Below, one piece after another: positions 9,052 through 17,413 of a stretch of 64,000 bases of DNA. The stretch's first letter is position 1. Each line of letters opens with the position of its first letter. The position numbers and the translations under genes were made by a program. Under the pieces are notes generated by a model, which had not been told where the DNA came from, did no database searches, and worked only from the letters and a program-made list of their open reading frames with translations. Origin of the DNA: Cyanobacteria bacterium OH_PDB_230 (GTDB lineage: Bacteria > Cyanobacteriota > Vampirovibrionia > Gastranaerophilales > Gastranaerophilaceae); assembly GCA_023421795.1 (NCBI GenBank), contig JAEZSO010000002.1, positions 1,116,001-1,180,000 on the forward strand, read 5' to 3'.

Positions 9052-9351
9052 ATGATTATTGTTACTGTAAAATTTATTGTTAAACAAGAAAAAAAAGTAG
9101 ATTTTATAGATGCTTTTAATAAAGTTAAACCTTTAGTAATGAAAGAATTGGGCTGTAAGGTTTATTATCTTACAAGAGATTTATATAGAGATAATTGTTT
9201 CTTTTTATATGAACAATGGTCAACCAAGATGGATTTGGATTTGCATATGAAAACGGCTCATATGAAAGAATTTTTCTCGAAAACAAAAGATTATTTTGAA
9301 CAGCCATATGGTGTAAGACAATTTAATGTAATTGAAGAAAAAACTAACTAA
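9052..9351 (+). CDS. ABM-domain (antibiotic biosynthesis monooxygenase-like) small protein
   Basis: A 99-residue ferredoxin-like fold protein of the ABM/quinol monooxygenase type. It starts MIIVTVKFIVKQEKK and has the family features FFLYEQWSTKMDLDLHM and HMKEFF. Members dimerise and include YgiN, heme-degrading enzymes and many of unknown role. The ATG at 9052 is preceded by AGGAG (9039-9043) with an 8-base spacer, so the TTG at 9046 is not needed. It lies 18 bases after pabA, so co-transcription is likely. The reaction is not assignable. Confidence 0.8.
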   Translation: MIIVTVKFIVKQEKKVDFIDAFNKVKPLVMKELGCKVYYLTRDLYRDNCFFLYEQWSTKMDLDLHMKTAHMKEFFSKTKDYFEQPYGVRQFNVIEEKTN

Positions 9352-9376
9352 GTTAACCTAATTTAAAGGAGTAGAT

Positions 9377-9907
9377 ATGAGTATTAAAAACCAGGCAATC
9401 GATGTGATGTTGGCCAGAAAAAGTGTAAGAAAATTTTTGGAGACACCTGTAGAAAAAGAAAAAGTTGACTTGATATTAAAAAGTGCTATGTCGGCTCCTT
9501 CTGCCGTAAACCTTCAACCATGGCTGTTTAATGTTATTGATGACAGAAATTTACTGGATGATTTAGCGCAAAATCTTCCTTATTCTAAAATGTTATTGTC
9601 AGCTCCTTTAGCGATTATAGTTTGCGGGGACATTGATAAAGCAGCAAATGATTGGGAACTTGATTTTTGGGTTCAAGACTGCAGCGCCGCTGCTGAAAAT
9701 ATTCTTATAGCAGCAGAGTCATTAGAGTTAGGTGCCGTCTGGACAGCTGTTTATCCTGCTCAAGACAGGGTAAAAATTGTAAAAGATATATTAAATATGC
9801 CCGCGAATTTTATGCCGTTAACAGTTATCCCGATTGGTTATCCGGCAGGTCACAATCTTCCGTCCGACAAGTGGAGCGACGATAAAATACATTACAATAA
9901 GTGGTAG
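9377..9907 (+). CDS. Nitroreductase-family flavoprotein
   Basis: FMN-dependent oxidoreductase of the nitroreductase superfamily. ARKSVRKF near residue 14 is the FMN-phosphate binding RxSxR-type motif, SAPSAVNLQPW (about 40-50) is the conserved loop, and AAAENILIAAESLELGAVW and VIPIGYPA are the C-terminal signatures. At 176 aa it is a compact member. A good Shine-Dalgarno (AAAGGAG) precedes the ATG. It is 25 bases downstream of the ABM gene. The natural substrate is unknown; a second paralogue is at 23972. Confidence 0.88.
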   Translation: MSIKNQAIDVMLARKSVRKFLETPVEKEKVDLILKSAMSAPSAVNLQPWLFNVIDDRNLLDDLAQNLPYSKMLLSAPLAIIVCGDIDKAANDWELDFWVQDCSAAAENILIAAESLELGAVWTAVYPAQDRVKIVKDILNMPANFMPLTVIPIGYPAGHNLPSDKWSDDKIHYNKW

Positions 9908-9988
9908 TTTTTATTTTTATTGTAAATAAATTTAATATTTATCATTTTTTAGGCAAGAATAAACTTGTTTTGTCTTTAAATTATTGTT

Positions 9989-12274
9989 ATGAGTATTAGG
10001 CAAGTAAACATATCAAATAATATTTCGACAAGTTCTTACGTTAATCCAAGTAAGGTTCCATTGTCTTCTCCTCATTCTATTGAAGCCAAACTTGTTCCTG
10101 ATAAAATCGCTAAATACACCACAGCAAATTTACAAGCGTACTCTAACATTAGTTTTAAAGCCTCTCTTCCACAACATTTAGGCCAGGGAGCAAGGTATTT
10201 AGGAGATGGTCAAACTAAATTTACACTTACGGCTCCTGATGCCGAAAAGGTTTTGCTTACTATTTATTCAGGCGATATCGATGATGAGGATGATGTCAGC
10301 ATTCAAAGAGTATTTTTAGACAAAAATAATGATACATTTGAAGCAATTGTTGATGAAACATTGCCTGGCGATAAGTATTCATATTCGGTTATGAAAAAAG
10401 ACGGATCTTTTGTTGAGGTATATGACCCTAGAGCCGACTATTTGCCCTATGATGTAGACGGTTATCAGCCATCATCAGGCTTAGCTGAAATAATTGACCA
10501 TAGCAGCTTTGAGTGGTCTGATGAAGAATGGATTGCAAAAAGATCTTCATCCAACACAAACCACGTAGGTTGGGGAATTCCTAATAATACCGTTGTAGAA
10601 TCGATACATGTCGGTTTGTTGGGCGGTTTCAAAGAAGCCAAAAAGGAAATAGATAAAATCAACGAGATTGGTATAGCCAATGCTGTCAGAGTGATGCCTG
10701 TAGGGGAATTTTACGGCGATAAAAACTGGGGATATGACGAAGTCGCTAAATTTGCAGTAGAAAATAGCTATGGAAGACCGGAAGATTTCAAAGAATTTGT
10801 AGATTATGCTCATGAAAAAGGCATAAGCGTAATATTAGATGTTGTTCCTAACCATTTTGGGCCTTATGGTTCAGTGGTGCACGAATTAATGCCAACTTTT
10901 GATGAAAACGGAGAAGAAACCCCTTGGGGCAAAAAACTCGAATTCAGGGGTGATTCAGGAAAATACATGCGCTCATATATGACTGATATGCTTATGAATT
11001 GGGCTGTGAACTACCATGTGGATGGATTCAGATTTGATGCCACACACTTTATGAATTCTGACCATGCAGTGCAGGAAATGATAAGAGATTTAAGATCGCA
11101 TAAAGAAACCAAGGATCTTATTTTATATCCAGAAGATATGAGAATTGCAAGAACAATGGCCAACTCTAACTTAGAAAAGAATGTTAGTGGCAAAAACTGG
11201 GGCTTTAGTGCTATGACAACCTTTGATTTTTATAAGTCTTTGCTTGCGAATGTCACTAAAACTAAAAAGCATGATTTCAGCCCTAACTTAGCGCAATTAG
11301 AACATGTATTTAAAAATGTTATTGAAAAATCACATGAAGAAATTATGCAAGGAGACATGGCCGCAGATGAATCATACAGAAGAAAGTGCAAAGAAAACTT
11401 GTCGTTGCCGGGGCAAAATGCTGATAACTTCATAATTAATATTTCAAACCATGATGAAATAGGAAACGAAGCTGGAGGAAAGAGAAATTTAGTTAATATT
11501 CTTTCTTCTGAATTAAAAATGATTGATAGATTCGGTGGAGATTGGAAAAAAGCCCAATACTTCACTTTTGAAATGATTAAGAATTACGTCAAAAAAGGCA
11601 ATGTATTATCTGAAGCTACTCAAAAAAGTATGGGATGCCATAACCCTATTTCACAGTCTAAATTCGATTATGAATTTCATAAAGCCTATGAAACCAACAA
11701 ATTAATTCTTGGTGCAATGATGGTTCATCCAAGCCCTAAAGAGTTTTTTATGGGTGATGAAAGAGGTGAACTGGCTCCATTGAAATTCTTTACTGATTCA
11801 CCTGATGCCACTCACTATAAAAACCTAGCTGATGAGAAAGGTTATAAACCTGATAAAACTGCGTTTGCTGAATCAATGATGAACCAGAAAAATTATAACG
11901 CTTCTTGGATAAATGAAGGTATGCAAAACTTTTCAAAAGATTTTGCCGAATTATTGAAATCCCATCACGCATTTAGAACTGCGGAACTGAATAAGATTCG
12001 TACTTTTGCCCATACTTCAAGTGATATTCTGGAAGTTAAAAGGTTTGATGATTACAACAATGAAATTATTGCGGTAATTAACTTGAGTTCTACTCCGAAA
12101 ACAAAATTTAATTTGATTACTCCTAGTACAAAAAAACTTAGAGAATTAGTAAACAGCAATGATTCCAGATATAATGGAAACGGGCAATACAACAACAAAT
12201 GGAAAGAAAGCATCTCTAGTGACGATGTTATAATTCCTCCTAATGGAATTGTAGTTTTTGAAACCGTTAAATAA
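9989..12274 (+). CDS. GH13 alpha-amylase-family enzyme (branching enzyme / trehalohydrolase-like) with SF-motif N-terminus
   Basis: Residues 1-60 are Ser/Asn-rich and end in NISFKASLP (ISFKA at 54-58). A CBM48-like beta domain follows (KFTLTAPDAEKVLL), then a GH13 barrel. Catalytic residues are D350 (GFRFDATH), E382 (LYPEDM) and D489 (SNHDEIG), and region I reads DVVPNHFG. The sequence around SIHVG, MPVGEFYGDKNWGYD and YGRPEDF is closest to glycogen branching enzymes and maltooligosyl-trehalose trehalohydrolases. It probably remodels alpha-glucan, with the GT5 synthase at 34740 as a possible partner. No signal peptide is visible. The gene is convergent with nrdG with no gap. Confidence 0.85.
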   Translation: MSIRQVNISNNISTSSYVNPSKVPLSSPHSIEAKLVPDKIAKYTTANLQAYSNISFKASLPQHLGQGARYLGDGQTKFTLTAPDAEKVLLTIYSGDIDDEDDVSIQRVFLDKNNDTFEAIVDETLPGDKYSYSVMKKDGSFVEVYDPRADYLPYDVDGYQPSSGLAEIIDHSSFEWSDEEWIAKRSSSNTNHVGWGIPNNTVVESIHVGLLGGFKEAKKEIDKINEIGIANAVRVMPVGEFYGDKNWGYDEVAKFAVENSYGRPEDFKEFVDYAHEKGISVILDVVPNHFGPYGSVVHELMPTFDENGEETPWGKKLEFRGDSGKYMRSYMTDMLMNWAVNYHVDGFRFDATHFMNSDHAVQEMIRDLRSHKETKDLILYPEDMRIARTMANSNLEKNVSGKNWGFSAMTTFDFYKSLLANVTKTKKHDFSPNLAQLEHVFKNVIEKSHEEIMQGDMAADESYRRKCKENLSLPGQNADNFIINISNHDEIGNEAGGKRNLVNILSSELKMIDRFGGDWKKAQYFTFEMIKNYVKKGNVLSEATQKSMGCHNPISQSKFDYEFHKAYETNKLILGAMMVHPSPKEFFMGDERGELAPLKFFTDSPDATHYKNLADEKGYKPDKTAFAESMMNQKNYNASWINEGMQNFSKDFAELLKSHHAFRTAELNKIRTFAHTSSDILEVKRFDDYNNEIIAVINLSSTPKTKFNLITPSTKKLRELVNSNDSRYNGNGQYNNKWKESISSDDVIIPPNGIVVFETVK

Positions 12275-12958
12275 TCATCTTATGTGAACGGAATCTATAT
12301 ATTTGTTTAATATAGATTTAACGTTTGATAAATCTTTTTCGTTTAATGGAGATTTGTTCAAGAAGCTGCTGTCAATTGTTTTTGTAGCTACAAAGTTTTG
12401 TATATAGTGAGCTTTAGCATCTTTTAATAATTTTCCCATTTCTTCTAAATCACTTATATCGAGTTCTCCGTTTACCAGAGTCGTTCTAAACTCGTAGTTT
12501 ATTTTTGATTCCATTATTATTTTTATGCTGGAATATATTGTCTCAGTTTTGATATTGCTTTTTGTAATCTCTTCATACTTGTATAGAGGCGCTTTTACGT
12601 CCATTGCGATATAGTCTATTAATTCATTTTCAATAAGGCTTGCTAATAAATTTGGATTTGTGCCATTTGTATCAAGTTTTACGAGATACCCCATGTGCTT
12701 AACCTCTCTTATAAAATCCGTTAAGCCGCCGTGAAGGGTAGGCTCTCCTCCTGTTATAACAACAGCATCAAGCTTTCCTATGCGAGATTCTAAAAAATCC
12801 AAAATCTCTTCTGTTTTAAATTCTGTTTTTTTTAGCTCAGCCAATTCCGGGTTGTGGCAGTATCCGCATCTAAAATTGCAGCCCTGTGTGAAAACAATTG
12901 CTGCAATTTTATTTGGATAATCTATTAGGGAAGTTTTTTGAAATCCGCCTATTATCAT
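12275..12958 (-). CDS. nrdG: Anaerobic ribonucleoside-triphosphate reductase activating protein NrdG
   Basis: Radical SAM enzyme that installs the glycyl radical on NrdD. The CxxxCxxC cluster is C27-NFR-C31-GY-C34, followed by the GGEPTLHGG segment that contacts SAM. At 227 aa it belongs to the longer NrdG group. Its start overlaps the end of nrdD by four bases, so the pair is one operon read from the riboswitch-controlled promoter near 15450. Confidence 0.93.
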   Translation of the reverse strand: MIIGGFQKTSLIDYPNKIAAIVFTQGCNFRCGYCHNPELAELKKTEFKTEEILDFLESRIGKLDAVVITGGEPTLHGGLTDFIREVKHMGYLVKLDTNGTNPNLLASLIENELIDYIAMDVKAPLYKYEEITKSNIKTETIYSSIKIIMESKINYEFRTTLVNGELDISDLEEMGKLLKDAKAHYIQNFVATKTIDSSFLNKSPLNEKDLSNVKSILNKYIDSVHIR

Positions 12959-15105
12959 TTACTGCAAAGAACTTCTTTTTCCGAGTTATCTTTTGAATCT
13001 TCACTTATTTTAAAGGTAACCCTTTTGTGATATTCAGCTGTTTTTCCTTCATTCCACTGTTTTACTGGTCTGATAAAACCTACAACTCTTGTGTAAACTT
13101 CGCATTCTTCACCGCATTTTGGGCAGTTAAAATGTTCACCTGCCAAGTAACCATGATTTGAGCAAGTACTGAAGGTAGGAGAGAAAGTGAAATAAGGAAG
13201 ATGATAATTGCTGCAAACCTTTTTAACAAGGTTTTTCATAACTTCTAAATTATTTATTCTTTCCCCTGCGTAGATATGAACAACGGTACCGCCTGTATAT
13301 TTAGTCTGGATGTTATCTTGATGATCTAAGACTTCAAAGATGTCGTCAGTATAATTTACAGGTAGCTGCGTAGAATTTGTATAGAACGGTTGAGCACCTT
13401 TTTCGTAATAATCCGAATCGTTTGCGCATTTGATGGAAACAAGCGATTTTTTGTCCATCTTGGCAAGCCTGTAGGATGTACCTTCTCCTGGAGTTGCTTC
13501 CAAATTGTAGTTATTGCCGGTTTCTTCCTGGAATTCTATGATTAATTTTCTCATATAATCCATAGTTTCAACCGTAAATTCTTTACCTTCGGCACTTCCT
13601 ATATCTGCATTTAAAAGATTTAGGCAGGCTTCATTCATACCGATAAGGCCTATTGTCGAGAAGTGGTTTTTCCAATACACACCATATCTGGCTTTTATAT
13701 CTCTCAAATAATATTTTGTATATGGATATAAGTCTTTGTCTGTGAAGCTTTCAAGAACTTTTCTCTTGAGTTCTAAGCTCTCTTTTGCAAGAAGCATCCT
13801 GTCTTTTAATGTATTAAAGAATTCATTTTTATTTTTTGAATTGAAAGCGATTCTCGGAAGGTTTATTGTGACAACACCGATAGAACCAGTTAAAGGGTTA
13901 GAGCCGAATAAGCCGCCTCCTCTATATTCTAATTCTCTATTGTCGATTCTTAACCTGCAGCACATAGAACGCGCGTCTTCCGGCTTCATGTCAGAATTTA
14001 TAAAGTTAGAGAAATATGGAATACCGTATTTTGCGGACATTTCCCATAAGCCTTTTAGATCTTCATTATCCCAGTCAAAGTCTTTTGTTATGTTGTAAGT
14101 GGGAATTGGGAAAGAGAACACTCTTCCGCTGTTATCCCCTGTCATCATTATTTCAAAGAATGCTTTGTTTATTAAATCCATTTCATGCTGGAAATCGCCA
14201 TAGGTTTTTTCCATCATTTCGCCGCCGATAATTACAGGCTGATCCGCATAATAGCTGGGGACCGTTAAGTCCATTGTTATGTTTGTAAATGGAGTCTGGA
14301 AACCTGTTCTGGTTGGAACGTTCATGTTGAATACAAATTCTTGCATTGCTTGTTTTACTTGTGAGTAGTCAAGGTTGTCGTAATATACAAACGGGGCAAG
14401 CAGTGTGTCAAAGTTAGAAAACGCTTGAGCTCCGGCTGATTCTCCTTGCATGGTGTAGAGGAAGTTTACCATTTGTCCTAATGCGGTTCTAAAATGTTTC
14501 GCAGGAGCACTTTCGACTTTTCCTCTCACTCCTTTAAACCCTTCAAGCAAAAGATCCTTCAAATCCCATCCAACGCAATAGCTGGAGAGTAAATTTAAAT
14601 CATGGATATGTATGTCCCCATTTAGGTGGGCGTCTTTAATATCTTCAGAATAAATTTTATTTAACCAATACATTTTACTTATGTTTGAAGACACATAGTT
14701 GTTTAGACCCTGTATTGAGTAAGACATGTTTGAGTTCTCTTTTACTTCCCAATCGAGCCTTTGTAAGTATTCATCTACCATATCAACGTTTGCTCTTTGG
14801 GTGAATTCTCTTATTTTAGAATGTTGTTCTCTATATAGAGCGTAAGATTTTGCTGTTTTTCTGAAGTTTGAAGCATACAATACATCTTCCACTACGTCTT
14901 GGATATCTTCTATTGAAGGTGTTTTTAAGTTACCTTGTTTGTTTGCAAGAATCTGCATTGCAAGGTCTATTACTCTGTTAGTAAGGCTTTTAGCCGTATT
15001 TTTGTCGAATTCTTTGGTAGCTAATCCTGCTTTTTCAATGGCATTTGTAATTTTTTCAGGGTTGAAATCTACAATCGAGCCGTCTCTTTTTATAATTTTT
15101 TCCAT
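12955..15105 (-). CDS. nrdD: Anaerobic (class III) ribonucleoside-triphosphate reductase NrdD
   Basis: Oxygen-sensitive enzyme that reduces NTPs to dNTPs. Residues 1-95 form an ATP-cone allosteric domain (MEKIIKRDGSIVDF). The ten-stranded barrel follows, then a C-terminal Zn site (CSNHGYL and CPKCGEEC), and the glycyl-radical motif VVGFIRPVKQWN with G676 as the probable radical site. The length of 716 aa is normal. The ATG at 15105 has GGAGATG upstream. The long leader (15106-15425) holds a cobalamin riboswitch, which implies B12-dependent control. Confidence 0.96.
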   Translation of the reverse strand: MEKIIKRDGSIVDFNPEKITNAIEKAGLATKEFDKNTAKSLTNRVIDLAMQILANKQGNLKTPSIEDIQDVVEDVLYASNFRKTAKSYALYREQHSKIREFTQRANVDMVDEYLQRLDWEVKENSNMSYSIQGLNNYVSSNISKMYWLNKIYSEDIKDAHLNGDIHIHDLNLLSSYCVGWDLKDLLLEGFKGVRGKVESAPAKHFRTALGQMVNFLYTMQGESAGAQAFSNFDTLLAPFVYYDNLDYSQVKQAMQEFVFNMNVPTRTGFQTPFTNITMDLTVPSYYADQPVIIGGEMMEKTYGDFQHEMDLINKAFFEIMMTGDNSGRVFSFPIPTYNITKDFDWDNEDLKGLWEMSAKYGIPYFSNFINSDMKPEDARSMCCRLRIDNRELEYRGGGLFGSNPLTGSIGVVTINLPRIAFNSKNKNEFFNTLKDRMLLAKESLELKRKVLESFTDKDLYPYTKYYLRDIKARYGVYWKNHFSTIGLIGMNEACLNLLNADIGSAEGKEFTVETMDYMRKLIIEFQEETGNNYNLEATPGEGTSYRLAKMDKKSLVSIKCANDSDYYEKGAQPFYTNSTQLPVNYTDDIFEVLDHQDNIQTKYTGGTVVHIYAGERINNLEVMKNLVKKVCSNYHLPYFTFSPTFSTCSNHGYLAGEHFNCPKCGEECEVYTRVVGFIRPVKQWNEGKTAEYHKRVTFKISEDSKDNSEKEVLCSK

Positions 15106-15224
15106 TTCATCTCCACATGTTCTAGTTTAGTTGCAAAATAATGACTTAGTTTGTATAAGCCGGTTTTGTTTTTGATTTAAAACAAAATAAAAACAGAATG
15201 AGCTATTCGCGTAAAATAATTCTT

Positions 15225-15424
15225 AAGTTCATAAGGAATCTCCTGTGCCGAGGTGTAATACATAGTAACTAAGCATTCCGGCTATTCTCACTGTTTTAAA
15301 TTATCTCTGCTATGTGGCAAATTTATAAGTGTTGTGAGGCCTTTTCCAAAAAAATAAAAAATCCTGGAAAAATAAGGCACGGCTGCGGACCAGCTTGGGA
15401 ATTTCACCCAAATTTCCTTAATTA
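15225..15424 (-). promoter_or_regulatory. Cobalamin riboswitch in the nrdDG leader
   Basis: Read on the minus strand, the leader has the cobalamin-aptamer blocks in order. AAGGAAATTT comes first, then GGGTGAAATTCCCAAGCTGG and TCCGCAGCCGTG. After about 100 bases come GCCGGAATGC and the B12-box-like GGCACAGGAGATTCCTT. The first AAGGAAAT and last ATTCCTT can close the aptamer, and GTGCC can pair with GGCAC. The length of about 200 bases is typical. About 120 bases separate it from the nrdD start; I see no convincing terminator there, so control could be at translation or termination. Known family behaviour is repression when adenosylcobalamin is plentiful. Confidence 0.75.
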
Positions 15425-15432
15425 CTTATATA

Positions 15433-15461
15433 AGTTTAAACTTATGCTCTGGGCATGTCAA
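15433..15461 (-). promoter_or_regulatory. Promoter for nrdDG riboswitch transcript
   Basis: On the minus strand TTGACA (complement of 15456-15461) is followed after 17 bases by TAAACT (complement of 15433-15438). A transcript starting near 15425 would begin exactly at the 5' edge of the riboswitch. Confidence 0.6.
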
Positions 15462-15553
15462 GAATTCTTAAAAAAATTATATAACCAGTCTGGTAATTTT
15501 ATTTTTTCCTTTAGTAATTTAATATTTTTATATGTAGTTATAAGGTTTTGGAA

Positions 15554-16567
15554 ATGCTTAGCGTAAACAGTTTAAGATATGTTGGGAAGTATTTAGACCA
15601 GCCTGCATTAGTTAAAAGGTTTCATAAAATCGTCCCTTATGCACTGGCAGCGGGAGCAGCGGGATATGGCCTTCTTGATACTTATTATGCACCAAAAGAG
15701 AATCAAAAAAGTAAATTTTTACACAATCTTTGTGTTTTGTCTCTTACAGTTACTTCGGCTTTATTGGCCACTAGAGGTTTAAAAATCAAAGGTAAAGATA
15801 TTTTTGAAGGGTTGATTGAGCTTCCACATCTGCACAGAAAGGATATAGAAGAAACTTTAAATATTGTTACCGATCAGAAGACCAGGAGTTTAATTCTAAA
15901 AGTAAAAGATGGTAATATCTTAAATTTAAAGCAGGTCAAGGAACTTGCACAATCGTTTACAGAAAAGTATAAAGACAAAAATCTGATTGATAATATTATA
16001 CCAAAACCTCACAATCATAAGCCTTTTGAAGAATTAAAAAATCTCTCGATATTAGGATTAATACCAGTTGTGGGAGGAGTTTTTGGTGGGATTTTAGGTG
16101 ATAAATTAACCGATAAAGACTGGAAAAAAGCTCTGCCTAATAAAATCAAAGAGGGTTCATACCAATATTTAAACAATATCTTTTTGTGTAATGTAGGAGC
16201 AGGTTTGGCTCTGCTTTTGATGAACAAATTAAAAGTTCAATCTAAAGCTGTAAGATTCGCTTCTATGCTTGCTGGAGTAATTGGAGTCGGTTTAGTAGCA
16301 GGAAGCGCTATTGCAAATTATATAGGGAAAAGATTTATTAATCCTATATTTGAAAAAAAAGAAGGTAATGATAACAGAGCATCTATTTCTCTTAAAGATT
16401 TGAATAACGAAAGACACCCTGAGATGATGGATTTAAGTTTGCATCTTGATGATGTTGCTTCTGTTGGATTCTTGTCGGGATTAAAATGGATTGGTCCAAT
16501 TCTGCCCGTAATGTATAGTGTTTCAGGATATAGAGCCGGAATCGGATATAGAAACCATGAGCATTAA
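15554..16567 (+). CDS. Multi-spanning membrane protein, unknown function
   Basis: 337 residues with about five Gly/Ala-rich hydrophobic segments (VPYALAAGAAGYGLLD, LCVLSLTVTSALLAT, LGLIPVVGGVFGGILGD, FLCNVGAGLALLLM and MLAGVIGVGLVAGSAIANY). A soluble loop of about 90 residues lies between the second and third. No signal peptide or recognised domain is visible. The ATG at 15554 has TAAGG eight bases upstream; the TTG at 15548 is too close to that site. Style and composition recall the other lineage-specific membrane proteins at 25132 and 30994. Confidence 0.75.
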   Translation: MLSVNSLRYVGKYLDQPALVKRFHKIVPYALAAGAAGYGLLDTYYAPKENQKSKFLHNLCVLSLTVTSALLATRGLKIKGKDIFEGLIELPHLHRKDIEETLNIVTDQKTRSLILKVKDGNILNLKQVKELAQSFTEKYKDKNLIDNIIPKPHNHKPFEELKNLSILGLIPVVGGVFGGILGDKLTDKDWKKALPNKIKEGSYQYLNNIFLCNVGAGLALLLMNKLKVQSKAVRFASMLAGVIGVGLVAGSAIANYIGKRFINPIFEKKEGNDNRASISLKDLNNERHPEMMDLSLHLDDVASVGFLSGLKWIGPILPVMYSVSGYRAGIGYRNHEH

Positions 16568-16643
16568 ATATATTTGAACGGTTTTGTATTAGCTTTTTGT
16601 TCGAGATTATATTGTTCCCATTGCGCAAAAATTTAGAGTAATG

Positions 16644-16655
16644 GGTAATTAAATT
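16644..16655 (+). repeat. Shared upstream 12-mer, copy 1
   Basis: GGTAATTAAATT occurs 75 bases before the start of the Cys-rich gene at 16730. The same 12-mer recurs at 17153 before the second Cys-rich gene, and a shorter GGTAATTAA at 25062 before the gene at 25132. It could be an operator or part of an upstream promoter element, but such AT-rich words can recur by chance. Confidence 0.35.
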
Positions 16656-16729
16656 CACTTACTTTAAGTGTAATTTATCTAAGTGCCAATTTAACATTGG
16701 TAAATTGTAAAGTTAAGAAAGGAAATCAT

Positions 16730-17071
16730 ATGGGAGAACATTACGAAAACTGTCATTGCGGATGCGGTATGTCAAGACATGCCTCTGATTGCGGTCATGG
16801 TCATAGCTCATGCCATCCACACCACGGAAAAGATGATTGCTGTTGTTCTGACAAATTCTTAGAACTGGCGGATGAAGCTTGGAAAGAAGTTCTAAAAGAG
16901 AAAATCAAAGCAAAAATCATTGCGAAAAAAGGTGAACACATGGAGAAATTAGCCGAGTTAATTGCTGTAGCTAATGCCCAAAAATGGAAACACAAAGTCG
17001 CTGCAAAAATTAAAACTCACGAATTTAAAGATCACCTTAAAGAATATTTTTCATCTTGTTCTGAACAATAA
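16730..17071 (+). CDS. Small Cys/His-rich protein with helical C-terminus
   Basis: 113 residues. The first 40 hold eight Cys and many His (CHCGCG, CGHGHSSCHPHHG, CCCS), a likely soft-metal binding region. Residues 45-113 are Lys/Glu-rich helix. No signal peptide is visible. The ATG at 16730 has AAAGGAAA at the right distance; the upstream TTG at 16697 would add residues without support. A strong terminator follows, so it forms its own transcript. The family is not recognised. Possible roles include metal storage, metal delivery or redox buffering, but this is inferred only from composition. Confidence 0.75.
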   Translation: MGEHYENCHCGCGMSRHASDCGHGHSSCHPHHGKDDCCCSDKFLELADEAWKEVLKEKIKAKIIAKKGEHMEKLAELIAVANAQKWKHKVAAKIKTHEFKDHLKEYFSSCSEQ

Positions 17072-17083
17072 AATTCATTCGAG

Positions 17084-17116
17084 AAGATGGGAGCCTTGTC
17101 TCTCATCTTTTTTTTT
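17084..17116 (+). terminator. Rho-independent terminator after Cys/His-rich gene
   Basis: AAGATGGGAG (17084-17093) pairs fully with CTCTCATCTT (17100-17109) with one G-T pair, followed by a run of T. Confidence 0.9.
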
Positions 17117-17152
17117 GAGTTTTTACTTTTATCATTCAGTCCTAGAAAAATA

Positions 17153-17164
17153 GGTAATTAAATT
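17153..17164 (+). repeat. Shared upstream 12-mer, copy 2
   Basis: GGTAATTAAATT, identical to 16644-16655, lies 55 bases before the start codon of the second Cys-rich gene. Confidence 0.35.
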
Positions 17165-17218
17165 TGTGAGTATTTGATGTAGATTTTTAAAGAATATATT
17201 TTGTAAAAGGATTTGTAT

Positions 17219-17401
17219 ATGGAAGAAAAAAATACAAAGAAAAAGTGTTCCTGTGATGGCTCAAAATGCAACTGCGGAAACGATAGTGACAATGATTCAA
17301 AAAAGTCAGGATGCAAATCAGGCGGCTGTTCTTGCCATGATAATGTGTTAAAAAAAGCACGACCAGAGCTGATTGACTTGTTAAAGTCAGATTTATTGTA
17401 A
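17219..17401 (+). CDS. Very small Cys-rich protein
   Basis: 60 residues from the ATG at 17219, which has AAAAGG eight bases upstream. The N-terminal half carries nine cysteines in CSCDGSKCNCGN and CKSGGCSCH, spaced by Asp, Asn and Lys, like a metallothionein-type cluster. The C-terminus is a short helix (ARPELIDLLKSDLL). It follows another Cys-rich gene and shares its upstream 12-mer, so the two may be co-regulated. There is no recognised family. Confidence 0.7.
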   Translation: MEEKNTKKKCSCDGSKCNCGNDSDNDSKKSGCKSGGCSCHDNVLKKARPELIDLLKSDLL

Positions 17402-17413
17402 CCGCTTTTTAAA

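Noticed and set aside
13736..14231. Plus-strand open frames inside nrdD
   Set aside because: They are shadows in another frame of a clearly conserved gene and have no ribosome site.
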